Part shown: one piece after another, positions 23,485 through 35,204 of the stretch
Numbering within the stretch: the stretch's first letter is position 1
How the letters are laid out: each line of letters opens with the position of its first letter
Assembly (NCBI GenBank): GCA_949775045.1
Contig: OX459101.1
Location: 6,358,394 to 6,422,393 of the forward strand
Length of the DNA stretch: 64,000 nucleotides
From: Metridium senile
Lineage: Eukaryota; Cnidaria; Anthozoa; Actiniaria; Metridiidae
Reading direction: 5' to 3'
Program-made: the position numbers and the translations under genes
Notes under the pieces: model-generated
The model's database searches: none
The model's input: the letters and a program-made list of their open reading frames with translations, nothing else
What the model was told of the DNA's origin: nothing

Positions 23485-23712
23485 ACCAGTTTCGTGTTAT
23501 TTAGCACCGCTGTACTATTTGCCAAAAGGCGCATTTGCACAGGCTTAGCCTCAATTCAGAGTAAATGCAAATGTGTTTTCTTTTGTTAAGCGGTAACATT
23601 TTTTCGTGCTTTGCTTGGGATTTGTGAATATTTTGACAACAAATCGAGGCTTAGCCTGTGCAAATGCGCCTTTTGTCAAATAGTACAGCGGTGATAGATA
23701 ACGTGAAACTGG
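23485..23712. mobile_element. MITE with about 65-bp TIRs
   Basis: ACCAGTTTCGTGTTATTTAG continuing through CACCGCTGTACTATTTGCC is inverted at 23648-23712. It lies about 300 bp upstream of the fibrinogen-domain gene start, in its presumed promoter region. Confidence 0.8.
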
Positions 23713-23967
23713 AGTATTCATCAATACGAAACTAACAGATAATTTCTTCTGTTATAATACACTGTACAAAATTACTCAATTCTTTTTGGACGAGAGCTAG
23801 AGTACAATTAAATCGTAAATTGTACTCTGCAGAATACCAATTAGTTTTTCAGTATATTATAAATAAAAAAACGCAACATATCTAGCTTTCCCCCATCTTT
23901 TCATACAATTTGTAATAAATAGATAATCGTGATGTTTTGAAAGTTATCAAATTGGACTTGCCTAAAT

Positions 23968-24110
23968 GGATCACGTGATGCTACCCTTGGGAATTGTTTC
24001 TTTCACATGTGAATGATATAACAAGTTCACCATAAAAAAAAAAAAATTCTCAAGGGAGTGACACGTGGTCTGCAATGGGCAATTTTATTTACGGAGGTAG
24101 AGAGGTCTAT
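23968..24110. repeat. Uninterrupted copy of the repeat carrying the M3 MITE at 7.4 kb
   Basis: The sequence GATGCTACCCTTGGGAATTG through ACACGTGGTCTGCAATGGGC matches 7383-7422 joined to 7632-7720. At the position where the MITE sits in the other copy, this copy reads TGAA (24010-24013). Confidence 0.85.
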
Positions 24111-24242
24111 TTTGAAAAAAAAGTGAATGGCCAGTAAATCATGGATATACATCAAGTCAGAGTAGAACATATTAATATTATTCAGCCCGTTAATACTATG
24201 CTTGGCTGGGCTATCGAAAGTGAATTATACCACAGACAGTGG

Positions 24243-27200
24243 TCAACGAAGAGCCAGAGTGAATCGCTGGTTGATCACTCTGCTGAACTCATTTTTGGAC
24301 TGTGTCAATCTCTTTGCCTGGTCCACTGATGTTCCCATCAACTGTCCGATCTTTATCCATGGATCTCTGTAATATCTCCTACTTGGCTTCGCAAATAGAA
24401 CATTTTTTGTGATTGCATTATTGTGATCTCGACATATATGTGCAATGTACTTCAGATATTGTGAGTAAATGAAATCTCTGAGGGGTATCGTCTTCATGAT
24501 ATTCTGGATTTCATCATTTGTGTAGACAAAGCTGTAAACTTCTTCTTCTGAATCTTCTGATGCTTTCTTTCTTTTCCACCCTCCTTTTACCATGCTCCGT
24601 AGTATCTGGTGCCAACAAACTTCAAGTCTATTCAGTTGTTGTTCGTTAGGAAACCATGCTTGTGTACCATAAATTAACCGCGATCTAACACACGCTTCCA
24701 GGATTTTCCGTCTTGTGCACAGGTTGACATTATTGTCCGTTAAAATATTGCAAAGCTCATTGAATTTTGCATTTGCCCTGGCAACACGCATTTCAGTGAA
24801 ACATCCCTTTTCCTCAGTTGTTATCATTTGCCCTAGGTACATAAATTCTCTGACATTATCCACGACTTGATTGTTAATGCTGAATAGTGTTGGCTGTTTT
24901 GCAAGGTCGCCATCATTAAATACCTGTGTTTTGGTCTTCTTGAATGAAATTTGAAGCCCAAATTGTTGGCACACATTATTTATTATGGTGAGAAGTTGCT
25001 GTGCCTCACTCGTTGTTTTACAGAAAAGTGCAGCATCATCTGCATAAAGTATCCACTTCATTATCTCCACTCCACGCATTCTTCCACCACGCCGCTGCTC
25101 CCTGTTGGTGCACATATACGGGATATTGAATTCGAGATTGATACCCCAGCCATCAGGAAAGGCTTTGTCAATTTCATAGGCCGCCACTGTCAGAACGTAG
25201 TCAAAGTAGTAGTTGAACAAGCATGGAGATTCTTGTCCACCTTGTCTACATCCTATGAGCACATCAAAAGTTTCTTTCATTCCCTGTATCGATGCGGTGG
25301 TGCCTTCATATAATTTTTGTAGTATGGCTACCAGATGAGTGGCTCCTGTTCGTATCTGCAGTACTCGGAAAAGAAAATTACGTGGTATATGGTCATATGC
25401 TGCACTAAGATCAACATACACTATGATCAGGGGTCCTCCATATTTCTCAATCACTGTCTTTACAATGAAGATTCCATCTGATGTAGATCTATTGTGACGA
25501 AATCCATACTGACACTCGCTGATGTGTGTTTCATATGCACCTTGTAATCTGTTAATAATAATTTTTGCAAGGATACGGCTCATATTTGCTCCAATAGATA
25601 ATCCACGATAGTTCGCTGCTACGCTCTTCTTGCCTTTTTTATAGAGACAGGTGATGCTGGAGTGTATAGCCATGAGTTTGGGACCTGAACACAGGTCCAG
25701 ATCAACTTTATCAACGTTAGGATCATGCTCACCAAGTTCTTACTTTCATTGTATTTCAGTCCCTCCGTTTTCAGCTTATCAGTTCCAGCACTTTTGTTGT
25801 TCTTAAAACTCTTCAGAACCCTTTTTATTTCCTGTTCATCAGGAGGATCTTCGTTGATATATACTACTTCATCCCTCAGATGTGGGTACTCATCTGGGTT
25901 TGCAAGCTCAGGTGGGAGTGGTAATTGCCGTGCCTTGAAATGATCTTCAAAGTGTATCTTCAGTTTTTCATTTGATATCAATAACTTGGATTTGGATTTT
26001 AGTACAGAGTACTTTTTTGCAATTGCAAATTCCCTCTCAACCATCCTTGCTTCTGCTGCTGTGTTGATGTTCTCCGCCATTTCCTTGTAATAATTATTCT
26101 TTAATTCTCTTCTTCGCTTCTTGATCGTTTTCTGAAGCTTTCTCATATCATCATGTTTAGTACAGTTTCGTAAGCTTCTCATCTGTTGTTGAAGGATTAT
26201 ATCTTCCCAAGGTTCTTTCTTCTTTACTGGATCAATTTTCGGGCATACCTCATCAACAGTTTTGATTACCGTTGTTACTATTCGCTCATTCAATTCGTTC
26301 ATTTCATTACATTCAAGTCCCTGGAATGCTCTATCTAGTTTCTCTGTTAATCTTTGTTGGATATCTGGATTGATCCTTAGTGCCCGCAAATCAACCATTG
26401 GCTTTTTTTTACATGTATATGTCTTGTTCAATTGGTGATGTAATTCTCGTTTTGTACTTGGGAATTCAATATTCATCACTAGTAACCGATGATCAGTATC
26501 GAATAAGGATGAAGGTCCAATATACACTCGACAAGAACGGACAAATCTTGAAACCCACTTGGTGGTGCATATGTAATCCACTCTTTTCCATTTCCCAGTT
26601 CGAGCATGTCGCCATGTTTCACGGTGGATTCTCTTTGTTCTTAAAATCGTGTTCATGATTTTCATCTGATTCTTTAAACACCACGTCAGTAAGCGTTCCC
26701 CATTATCATTAGTTTCAACTCTATCCGAGTTGTTATGTCCAAGAATAGAGTTCCACGTGTCTGTCTCTTTACTGTGTGAAGATATTGTAGCGTTGAGATC
26801 GCCGAGTATTATTGATTTATATTTCGGATTATCATCTAGTTCAGCCTTTGCTTTGCTTAGAGCTGAGTAGAATACAGATTTAGCTGTAACTGATTTGGTA
26901 GAATCTGTTGGAGCGTACACATCCAATACTGCTATTCTCATGCCTTTCACTTTTATGGTAGCAGATATTATCCTTGCTGGTAGGTGTTCCTGGTAACTTT
27001 TAATTTTTACGTGTGGTGCTAAGAGTATGCCCACTCCATGTTCATGTTTTCGTTTATGTCCACTCCATACAAGTTTCCATCCCTTCAGAGAATCATCGTC
27101 AAGTGTCAACAATCCAGAGGATGTGCGTCTTACTTCTTGCATTGCTAAAATGTCAAGACCAAGATCACTTGCTGTCTTTACTATTGTTGCTAACTTTATA

Positions 27201-27454
27201 TCATCTTGTAAGGTCCTCACATTAATGGTTGCGATTCTAATGTTGTTACATCGAGTAGGGGGCTTTATATTGACCTTGTTGTTTGCAGTCTTCGTATGAG
27301 TTCTTGTACCTGGTGTTATGGTGGATAGTGACAAGCTATCACAGCCAGTAGCACATTTTTCGACCCCAGCCTGGCCTGTCACCGAGGGACGCGTCCCTTG
27401 TTGACCCGCGCGGCGGACGATGCGGTATGATTTACTACATTGAGGCTTTTCCAT
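24243..27454 (-). mobile_element. RTE-type LINE: endonuclease + reverse transcriptase, one frameshift
   Basis: Two overlapping minus-strand frames, 25619-27454 and 24243-25673, together form one EN+RT polyprotein of roughly 1040 aa broken by a single shift near 25670. The N-terminal half is an APE-like endonuclease (IATINVRTLQDD, LAMQEVRR, LDVYAPTDS, ILGDLNATI, DTDHRLLV). The C-terminal half is a reverse transcriptase (NYRGLSIGANMSRILAKII, IVYVDLSAAYDHI, RQGGQESPCLFN, catalytic YADD). A single EN-RT ORF of this length fits RTE-like elements; the clade assignment is tentative. It stops at TGA 24243-24245. It lies in gene-free DNA. Confidence 0.85.
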
Positions 27455-27689
27455 TGTGCTTTATGTTTTATATCGGGGTATACTCCCCTAGATCCGCCAT
27501 GTTTTGCGATAGTAACAGGGGTACCACGAGTAGGACACATGGTCGGTCTTCACAGTTGGAGAGGCTAATGTGATCAGTTCTTGAAGGATTATATTTTACG
27601 CTTCACAATGTGCTGGATATGGGGAGACCAGTCTAGGACACCTACACTAGGCCACTAGGAAAGGTACTACTCCTCCAGTGATCCTTAAG

Positions 27690-27905
27690 TGATCCAGTGA
27701 TCCTAAAGTAGAGAATAGAGGGAACAAACACAAGGCATGGTTATTGTGAAAGTAGAGAATAGAGGGAACAAACAAAAGGCATTATGGTTATTGTGAAAGT
27801 AGAGAATAGAGGGAACAAACACAAGGCATTATGGTTAATGTGAAAGTAGAGAATAGAGGGAACAAACACAAGGCATTATGGTTAATGTGAAAGTAGAGAA
27901 TATAG
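27690..27905. repeat. Short tandem repeat of about 47 bp, four to five copies
   Basis: The unit GTAGAGAATAGAGGGAACAA plus ACACAAGGCATTATGGTTAATGTGAAA is repeated. It sits between the LINE's 5' end and the 17-bp satellite. Confidence 0.8.
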
Positions 27906-28104
27906 GAGGGGGGAGTGCCTTTGTCCAAGTGGTAGGGGTGATCGGCGGAGTTTTTCACATTACACGTGAATTTGTGTACAACTTGATACAAACTGTTACA
28001 CTCTACCTGTTTGCGCCGCCCCCGAATAAGCCTTGCCTTCGAATAAGCACTGCTCACGTATAAGCGCCGCCTCCAATAAGCACCATCCTCATATGAGCAC
28101 CTAT

Positions 28105-30271
28105 CTCCAATAAGCACCATCCTCTAATAAGTACCATCCTCTAATAAGTACCATCCTCTAATAAGTACCGTCCTCTAATAAGTACCATCCTCCAATAAGC
28201 ACCATCCTCTAATAAGCACAGTCCTCTAATAAGTACCGTCCTCTAATAAGCACCGTCCTCTAATAAGTACCGTCCTCTAATAAGTACAGTCCTCTAATAA
28301 GCACCGTCCTCTAATAAGTACCGTCCTCTAATAAGCACAGTCCTCTAATAAGCACAGTCCTCTAATAAGTACCGTCCTCTAATAAGCACAGTCCTCCAAT
28401 AAGTACCGTCCTCTAATAAGCACAGTCCTCCAATAAGCACAGTCCTCTAATAAGTACCGTCCTCCAATAAGTACCGTCCTCCAATAAGTACCGTCCTCTA
28501 ATAAGCACCGTCCTCTAATAAGTACCGTCCTCTAATAAGCACCGTCCTCTAATAAGTACCGTCCTCTAATAAGTACCATCCTCTAATAAGTACAGTCCTC
28601 CAATAAGTACCGTCCTCTAATAAGCACAGTCCTCCAATAAGCACAGTCCTCTAATAAGTACAGTCCTCTAATAAGTACCGTCCTCTAATAAGTACCGTCC
28701 TCTAATAAGCACAGTCCTCTAATAAGTACCGTCCTCTAATAAGCACAGTCCTCTAATAAGTACCGTCCTCTAATAAGTACCGTCCTCTAATAAGCACAGT
28801 CCTCAAATAAGTACCGTCCTCTAATAAGTACCGTCCTCTAATAAGTACCGTCCTCTAATAAGCACAGTCCTCTAATAAGTACCGTCCTCTAATAAGCACA
28901 GTCCTCTAATAAGTACCGTCCTCTAATAAGTACCGTCCTCTAATAAGCACAGTCCTCTAATAAGTACCGTCCTCTAATAAGTACAGTCCTCTAATAAGCA
29001 CCGTCCTCTAATAAGCACCGTCCTCTAATAAGTACCGTCCTCTAATAAGCACAGTCCTCTAATAAGTACCGTCCTCTAATAAGTACAGTCCTCTAATAAG
29101 CACCGTCCTCTAATAAGTACCGTCCTCTAATAAGTACCGTCCTCTAATAAGCACCATCCTCTAATAAGCACCGTCCTCTAATAAGTACCATCCTCTAATA
29201 AGTACCGTCCTCTAATAAACACAGTCCTCTAATAAGTACCATCCTCTAATAAGTACCGTCCTCTAATAAGTACCGTCCTCTAATAAGCACCATCCTCTAA
29301 TAAGCACAGTCCTCTAATAAGCACCGTCCTCTAATAAGCACAGTCCTCCAATAAGTACCGTCCTCTAATAAGTACCGTCCTCTAATAAGTACCGTCCTCT
29401 AATAAGCACAGTCCTCTAATAAGTACAGTCATCTAATAAGTACCGTCCTCTAATAAGCACCGTCCTCTAATAAATACCATCCCCTAATAAGTACCATCCT
29501 CTAATAAGTACCATCCTCTAATAAGTACCGTCCTCTAATAAGTACCGTCCTCTAATAAGTACCGTCCTCTAATAAGTACCGTCCTCTAATAAGTACCGTC
29601 CTCTAATAAGTACCATCCTCTAATAAGCACCGTCCTCTAATAAGTACCGTCCTCTAATAAGTACCGTCCTCTAATAAGTACCATCCTCTAATAAGCACCG
29701 TCCTCTAATAAGCACCGTCCTCTAATAAGTACCGTCCTCTAATAAGTACCGTCCTCTAATAAGCACCGTCCTCTAATAAGTACCGTCCTCCAATAAGCAC
29801 CGTCCTCTAATAAGCACAGTCCTCTAATAAGTACCATCCTCTAATAAGCACCGTCCTCTAATAAGTACCATCCTCTAATAAGTACCGTCCTCTAATAAGT
29901 ACCGTCCTCTAATAAGTACCATCCTCTAATAAGTACCGTCCTCTAATAAGTACCGTCCTCTAATAAGTACCGTCCTCTAATAAGTACCGTCCTCTAATAA
30001 GTACCGTCCTCTAATAAGTACCGTCCTCTAATAAGTACCATCCTCTAATAAGCACCGTCCTCTAATAAGTACCGTCCTCTAATAAGTACCGTCCTCTAAT
30101 AAGTACCGTCCTCTAATAAGTACCGTCCTCTAATAAGTACCGTCCTCTAATAAGTACCATCCTCTAATAAGCACCGTCCTCTAATAAGTACCGTCCTCCA
30201 ATAAGCACCGTCCTCTAATAAGCACAGTCCTCTAATAAGTACCGTCCTCTAATAAGTACCGTCCTCTAATA
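28105..30271. repeat. 17-bp satellite array, about 125 copies
   Basis: Unit CTCTAATAAGTACCGTC with frequent variants at a few positions (CACAGTC, CACCGTC, TACCATC, TACAGTC). The left border (about 28005-28105) grades into irregular GAATAAGC units that also occur at 34020-34105. It is noncoding: each unit has TAA and the 17-bp period rotates the frame. Confidence 0.95.
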
Positions 30272-30888
30272 ATAGAAGTAATAAGAGGTAAAGGTCTCCC
30301 GCTGATATTTTATCTATTACTTAGAACTACATTTTCATCAAAAGCTATATTCTTCAGTTCAAAGTAATTCTATCTCACCGCTCCCCATTCATTTTCTCTC
30401 CCCAATATTTGTAGTTTTGATCAAGAAGGGAACAGTGAAATCGAAGTTGAGTGAAGAGACAAATGCAAGAAATAGGTGTGGCATTCCTTATAAGGAGTCA
30501 TGACCTCTTTCCGTTAATTGCATGTGACTTGACAGAAACCGACCAAACTTAAAATAACCTTAAAATCAAATAATTATAGAGTGATTTTCATAAACCCGCG
30601 AAATACATGTTAGAGTGTTAAGCCGGTTAAGTGCTATATATTACGCTCTAATTCTTTTGTTTTCTTTTGTTTGATTCTGGCTATTACTATTTAACAAGTA
30701 ACTTTTTTTTTAAAAACACTCTACCTTATAAGGAGTTGTAACGTAAGTGCGGCAAGTTACGTTAGTTAATTAGCAGCTACACATGCCAAAAACCGCGAAG
30801 GGCGTGACTTATTAGTTATTACTTACTAATTAGTCGATAGAATCTAAATTTAGTTTCATTATCCACTAATTGGATAGATTATTCATCC

Positions 30889-30898
30889 CAATAAAAGG
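30889..30898 (+). promoter_or_regulatory. Degenerate TATA box of module A copy 1
   Basis: CAATAAAAGG stands where copies 2 and 3 have TATAAAAGG, 85 bp upstream of the ORF start in each case. Confidence 0.4.
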
Positions 30899-30982
30899 TC
30901 AAACAACAATCGAGGTATTTTAGTAAACTGAATTTGACATTCAGAAAGTTGCTCACGATCTCTTGGAACTTCCAGAATTAGA

Positions 30983-31396
30983 ATGCTACGAGCGAAGGCC
31001 TCTTTAACACTTGACCACTGTCACAACGAAGTACTCCAACATGCAAGGAAGACACATTCCAAGCCAAAGAAGAACAAGCCAGTTGCAAACTCACTGGAAT
31101 ACAGAAGAGTAAAGATCAAGGAAACAACAGACCAGGAAAACGATACCAATTCCAGCAATGGGTCCAGTCGAATAACGAGGACTTCAAAACACAGAATCGA
31201 CGCTTTGAGTGAGGAATTCATTTTCCAAAGACCGCGTACGGATAGTCAGTTAGAGGAATTCTTGAACACCGAGTCACGAGGACGACAGATTGAGAAAGAG
31301 TTGCAGAAACACTCGTTGAGCGAGCAAGAATTACATTTACTGATCAAGGACTTGGTCGAACCTTTGGATATCGTTAGATTGATTTTAAAAAAGTAA
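30983..31396 (+). CDS. Unidentified 137-aa ORF of module A, copy 1
   Basis: I do not recognise this protein. It is hydrophilic and lysine/glutamate-rich, with a basic N-terminal third (KPKKNKPVANSLEYRRVKIK), a Ser/Asn-rich middle and a C-terminal stretch likely to be helical (KELQKHSLSEQELHLLIKDL). It has no signal peptide or membrane segment. Two other copies (34800-35204, 39383-39793) remain open, and one differs by an in-frame 3-nt deletion. It may be an element-encoded accessory protein or a small multicopy gene. Confidence 0.45.
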   Translation: MLRAKASLTLDHCHNEVLQHARKTHSKPKKNKPVANSLEYRRVKIKETTDQENDTNSSNGSSRITRTSKHRIDALSEEFIFQRPRTDSQLEEFLNTESRGRQIEKELQKHSLSEQELHLLIKDLVEPLDIVRLILKK

Positions 31397-32285
31397 GACA
31401 TATACATGTTTGTACAAAATGATTCAAATAGGAATATTTGTTTTTCTTCACCAAATTTGTTAATACTTGAAGTATTGAAACATTAATGTTTGTTAATTCT
31501 TAATCATAATGGATGTATTGATAATTTACTTTGCTAGCAGAGGGATCATTTAATTATCGTGTACGCTTTCAGCCACTTCGAAAAAAACATGTAATATAAT
31601 CATTCTTAAAGTTCAAATATTTTAAAATATAGCAATGTTGCCCAAGTGGTTTAAAAAAAATGTAATATCTCTTCGTTTTATAGTTTATTCTTGATATTAA
31701 AACACGGAAGAACTTACTATAGGCCGCGTCGAATAGTATTAATTCTATTATTCAATAATAATATGTCGATAGTTTATTTGGATGGTGGAAAAACACATCC
31801 CAGTACATAATCAAACAGCAGAAATTGTTAGATTTTCAACATTGGTTGCGACCAGTTTTTCAGGCTGTACTCGACTTAGCCTCAACCAGTTTGTTGATGG
31901 TTCGTAGGAAGCAGGCTTTCAAAATATGTGATGGTTGATGGAGCTTGAAACGTTTATATATGGATATTGCAGGGGTGTTTAGAAATTGACCCAATCTTTA
32001 GTTTAATGGGGTTATTTATAAGCAAAGTTCATTTGGAGTCAATTATGGTCAGCGGTGGACAGCTTGTACATGCGCATGCGCATATTGCCAAAGTTGCCTC
32101 GTGGGTTGCTTGCCAGTCGCTATTTGCTTGGAATTTGCTATTGCTTTGCTCGTCCTTTATCGGCTTTCAAGTTCATTTTTCAACTCAAACAAGTTACATC
32201 ATAGTCTTCTCTTAGTATTTTTACGTAATCAGCGTTAATTTGGTGCGTTTTGGTGCTGTCTTGTCGACGTTTGAAGAAGAAAAAT

Positions 32286-33107
32286 ATGCCTCGATCCTCG
32301 AGAAATAGCCGCGACAGTTCGTTGCCAATCGTCTGATCGAACTCTTCAACTACAACATCTACGTCCGCTGCTACGTCGTCCTCTATTGTACAGCCTTCGC
32401 CGGAATTAGTGGCTTCGCTCGTCGAAGCACTACGAGCGCCATTGAGCTCGATGGTGCGATCGGCAGTAATGGCCGCCGGCACGCCTCCTTCGTCAAGCGC
32501 GCCTTCGACTTCAACCAGAGACGCGCCATCCGTTGTATCTGGTAGTATTCTGAGCAATCAAGCTCAGAGTTTACTTCAGAGTGGTTCGACTCCAGCGTGG
32601 GCTCAACCAATATCTTCGATTGCTGGCGTGAGTTTAGCGACGCCAACCGTGCCAAGTACGTGTAATTCTGCGAGTGTGCCCTCGTTTGTTTCTACGTTTT
32701 GTCCACCATTGCCCTCAACCTGTACATCGGTCACATCGCAACCCGGGTCCGCTAGTGTGTCGTCATCTACGTGGCAATCTCAGTACGTTTAGCCCTCGAA
32801 CCAAAACACGAACTTGCCTGTTGTACCGACCCACAATCAGCCATTCGTGGTGGGGCCGGGTTATTCGCCGATCCCGTATAAAACAGTGGCTCAAATCGTA
32901 GCAGGAAAGTATGTAAATCTGGCTGACGTGTTACCCGAAAATATTTCCCATCAGGAACCGGAACCGGAACTACAACTCATGTTGGACGGCCGGTTGGTGT
33001 TCTCGTCAACTCCTAAAGAAGTAAAGCGTACCATATCTGATGTTGTCTCGACTTGGAACTATCATTCGTGGTCACTCAACGGAACCGACTGTGAAAAGGA
33101 CAATTAA
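32286..33107 (+). pseudogene. Module B: decayed gag-like ORF, copy 1
   Basis: The frame from ATG 32286 is broken by stops near 32331 and 32790, but otherwise reads through a Ser/Thr/Pro-rich segment into a conserved block (PFVVGPGYSPIPYKTVAQIV, AGKYVNLADVLPENI, LMLDGRLVFSSTPKEVKRTI). This block resembles a family of retroelement gag-like proteins common in cnidarian gene sets; that is from memory and unverified. It ends abruptly at STW, followed by an unrelated repeat (GGAACTATCATTCGTGGTCA). No reverse transcriptase or integrase follows. Confidence 0.6.
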
Positions 33108-33440
33108 GCCCCGCCCCCTGGTACTCAGCGTATACACAATAAGATTGAAAGAAAAGATTTATGTTAATTTGCAAGAAATAGGTGTGGCATTCCTTATAAG
33201 GAGTCATGACGTCTTTGCGTTAATTGAATATGACTTGACAGAAACCGAACTAATAACGAACCTGATCTCGCTAAAGTAATTACATTAAAATTAAGTAACA
33301 TAACCTTATAAGGAGTTAAATTTAACTTAAATTTAGAATGACAAAAACCGCGCCAAGCAGGACTAATCAGCTACTAGTAATTAGTTAATTAGATGAACCT
33401 AAATTTGGAAACAACTGCACTTGTTTGCTAAAAATCCATC

Positions 33441-33645
33441 CCTTACGTTCCACGTGTCACGTGGATGGGTCACGTGGATGGTAACATGGATGGGTCACGT
33501 GGATGATACCATGGATGGGTCACGTGGATGGTACCATCGATAGGTCCCGTGGTTGGTACCATGGATGGGTCACGTGGATGATACCATGGATGGGTCACGT
33601 GGATGGTACCATGGATGGGTCACGTGGATAGTACCATGGATGGAT
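33441..33645. repeat. 24-bp minisatellite with a CACGTG site in most units
   Basis: About eight copies of ATGGATGGGTCACGTGGATG plus GTACC. Most units hold the palindromes CACGTG and GGTACC (some GATACC). It replaces the continuation of module A seen in copy 3. Confidence 0.88.
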
Positions 33646-34117
33646 CTAAATTATAGTTTTGTTATGTGTGGCATCTCCATCCTGGACTTGGACCTGTATT
33701 CGTAGTCACTGAACGGAACTGTGAAAAGGTCTATTAGATCGCACAGTAAGTTCCAAGAAAAAGCAATCGATCAATATTCACTGAGAAAGCGATTCTATTA
33801 AATTCGATTAAGGACATTACACTGCGAGCAGAAATTTCTTTCTCTCTTACCTGGAACGACAAGTAAAGAAACTTCGTTCGAGGTAAGAGAAAGGAACCTC
33901 TGTTTGAAGGGTATAAGAACATTTAGTCGAAGTTTCAAATCATTTATAAACGAGAAAGAATGTAGCACGTGCTGTAAGCTTTTCTTTGCACGTGTACAAA
34001 TTTGGCGCCAATTAAAACTCTACCAGTTTCGGCCGCCCCCGAATAAGCCACTCCCTCGAATAAGCGCCGCTCCCGCATAAGCCCCATCCTCGAAATAGCG
34101 ACGCCAACAATAGTCCT

Positions 34118-34240
34118 TTTCACAGTTCCGTTCAGCGACCACCAATAATAGTTCCAAGTCGAGTTTCGCGTTGTTAAATTATAGTTTTGCTATGCGCAAC
34201 AACGCGAACCTCGACTTGGAACTATCATTCGTGGTCACTG
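34118..34240. repeat. Hairpin built from the GGAACTATCATTCGTGGTCA repeat
   Basis: The left arm CAGTTCCGTTCAGCGACCAC ... GTTCCAAGTCGAG is inverted at 34190-34240 around a TTATAGTTTTGCTATGCG loop. Single arms occur at 33690-33735, 38930-38980 and 41962-42010, so this is a dispersed inverted-repeat element. Confidence 0.7.
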
Positions 34241-34707
34241 GTACTCAGCGTATACACAATAAGATTGAAAGAAAAGATTTATGTTAATTTGCAAGAAATA
34301 GGTGTGGCATTCCTTATAAGGAGTCATGACGTCTTTGCGTTAATTGCATGTGACTTGACAGAAACCGACCAAACTTAAAATAACCTAAAAATCAAATAAG
34401 CTAATAAGCAGCTACACATAACAAAAACCGCGAGGGGCGTGACTAATTAGTATATACTTACTAATTAGTCGATAGAATCTAAATTGGTTTTATTACTATG
34501 GAAATCTGTAGACTGGTAATCATGCCCCAAAAATTCCGTCCACGTGACCAATTTTTTTTGTACCATGTGATCGCTTCTGGCCAATCATTTTGCTCAAAAT
34601 TGGTCATGTGGTACAAAAAGACACACCCCAAGGCCAAATTTTCAACATACATTTAACCACTCTAGTGATTTTCATAGTATCCACTAATTGGATAAATTAT
34701 TCATCCC

Positions 34708-34716
34708 TATAAAAGG
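34708..34716 (+). promoter_or_regulatory. TATA box of module A copy 2
   Basis: TATAAAAGG, 84 bp before the ATG at 34800. The same word at the same distance precedes copy 3 (39290-39298), which argues for a real promoter. Confidence 0.55.
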
Positions 34717-34799
34717 TCAAACAACAACCGAGGTATATTAGTAAACTGAATTTGACATTCAGAAAGTTGCTCACGATCTCTTGGAACTTCCAGAATAGA

Positions 34800-35204
34800 A
34801 TGCTACGAGCGAAGGCCTCTTTAACACTCGACCACTGTCACAACGAAGTACTCCAACATGCAAGGAAGACACATTCCAAGCCAAAGAAGAACAAGCCAGT
34901 TGCAAACTCACTGGAATACAGAAGAGTAAAGATCAAGGAAACAACAGACCAGGAAAACGATACCAATTCCAGGAATGGGTCCAGTCGAATAACGAGGACT
35001 TCAAACAACACAATCGACGCATTGAGTGAGAAATTCATTTTGCAAAGACCGCGTACGGATATTCAGTTAGTGGAATTCTTGAACACCGAGTCCCGAGGAC
35101 GACAGATTGAGAAAGAGTTGCAGAAACACTCGTTGAGCGAGCAAGAATTACGTTTACTGATCAAGGACTTGGTCGAACCTTTTGATATCGTTAGATGGAT
35201 TTAA
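34800..35204 (+). CDS. Unidentified ORF of module A, copy 2
   Basis: Aligns with copy 1 over almost its whole length, with scattered substitutions (for example SKHRIDALSEEF versus SNNTIDALSEKF). It ends slightly early (FDIVRWI) because of a small shift near the stop. Function is unknown. Confidence 0.4.
   Translation: MLRAKASLTLDHCHNEVLQHARKTHSKPKKNKPVANSLEYRRVKIKETTDQENDTNSRNGSSRITRTSNNTIDALSEKFILQRPRTDIQLVEFLNTESRGRQIEKELQKHSLSEQELRLLIKDLVEPFDIVRWI

Larger units (their letters stand above)
30463..32215 (+). repeat. Repeat module A, copy 1
   Basis: The module begins near GAAATAGGTGTGGCATTCCT, contains a TATA-like site and a 137-codon ORF, and ends at the junction with module B (CAAACAAGTTACATCATAGT). 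Copies 2 (34233-36278) and 3 (39003-40660) are closely similar. A 250-bp segment present in copies 2 and 3 (35691-35943) is absent here. A fourth 5'-only part is at 33110-33432. Confidence 0.8.

Noticed and set aside
28105..30271. Possible CRISPR-like array
   Set aside because: Units are contiguous 17-mers with no spacers; this is a satellite in a eukaryotic genome.
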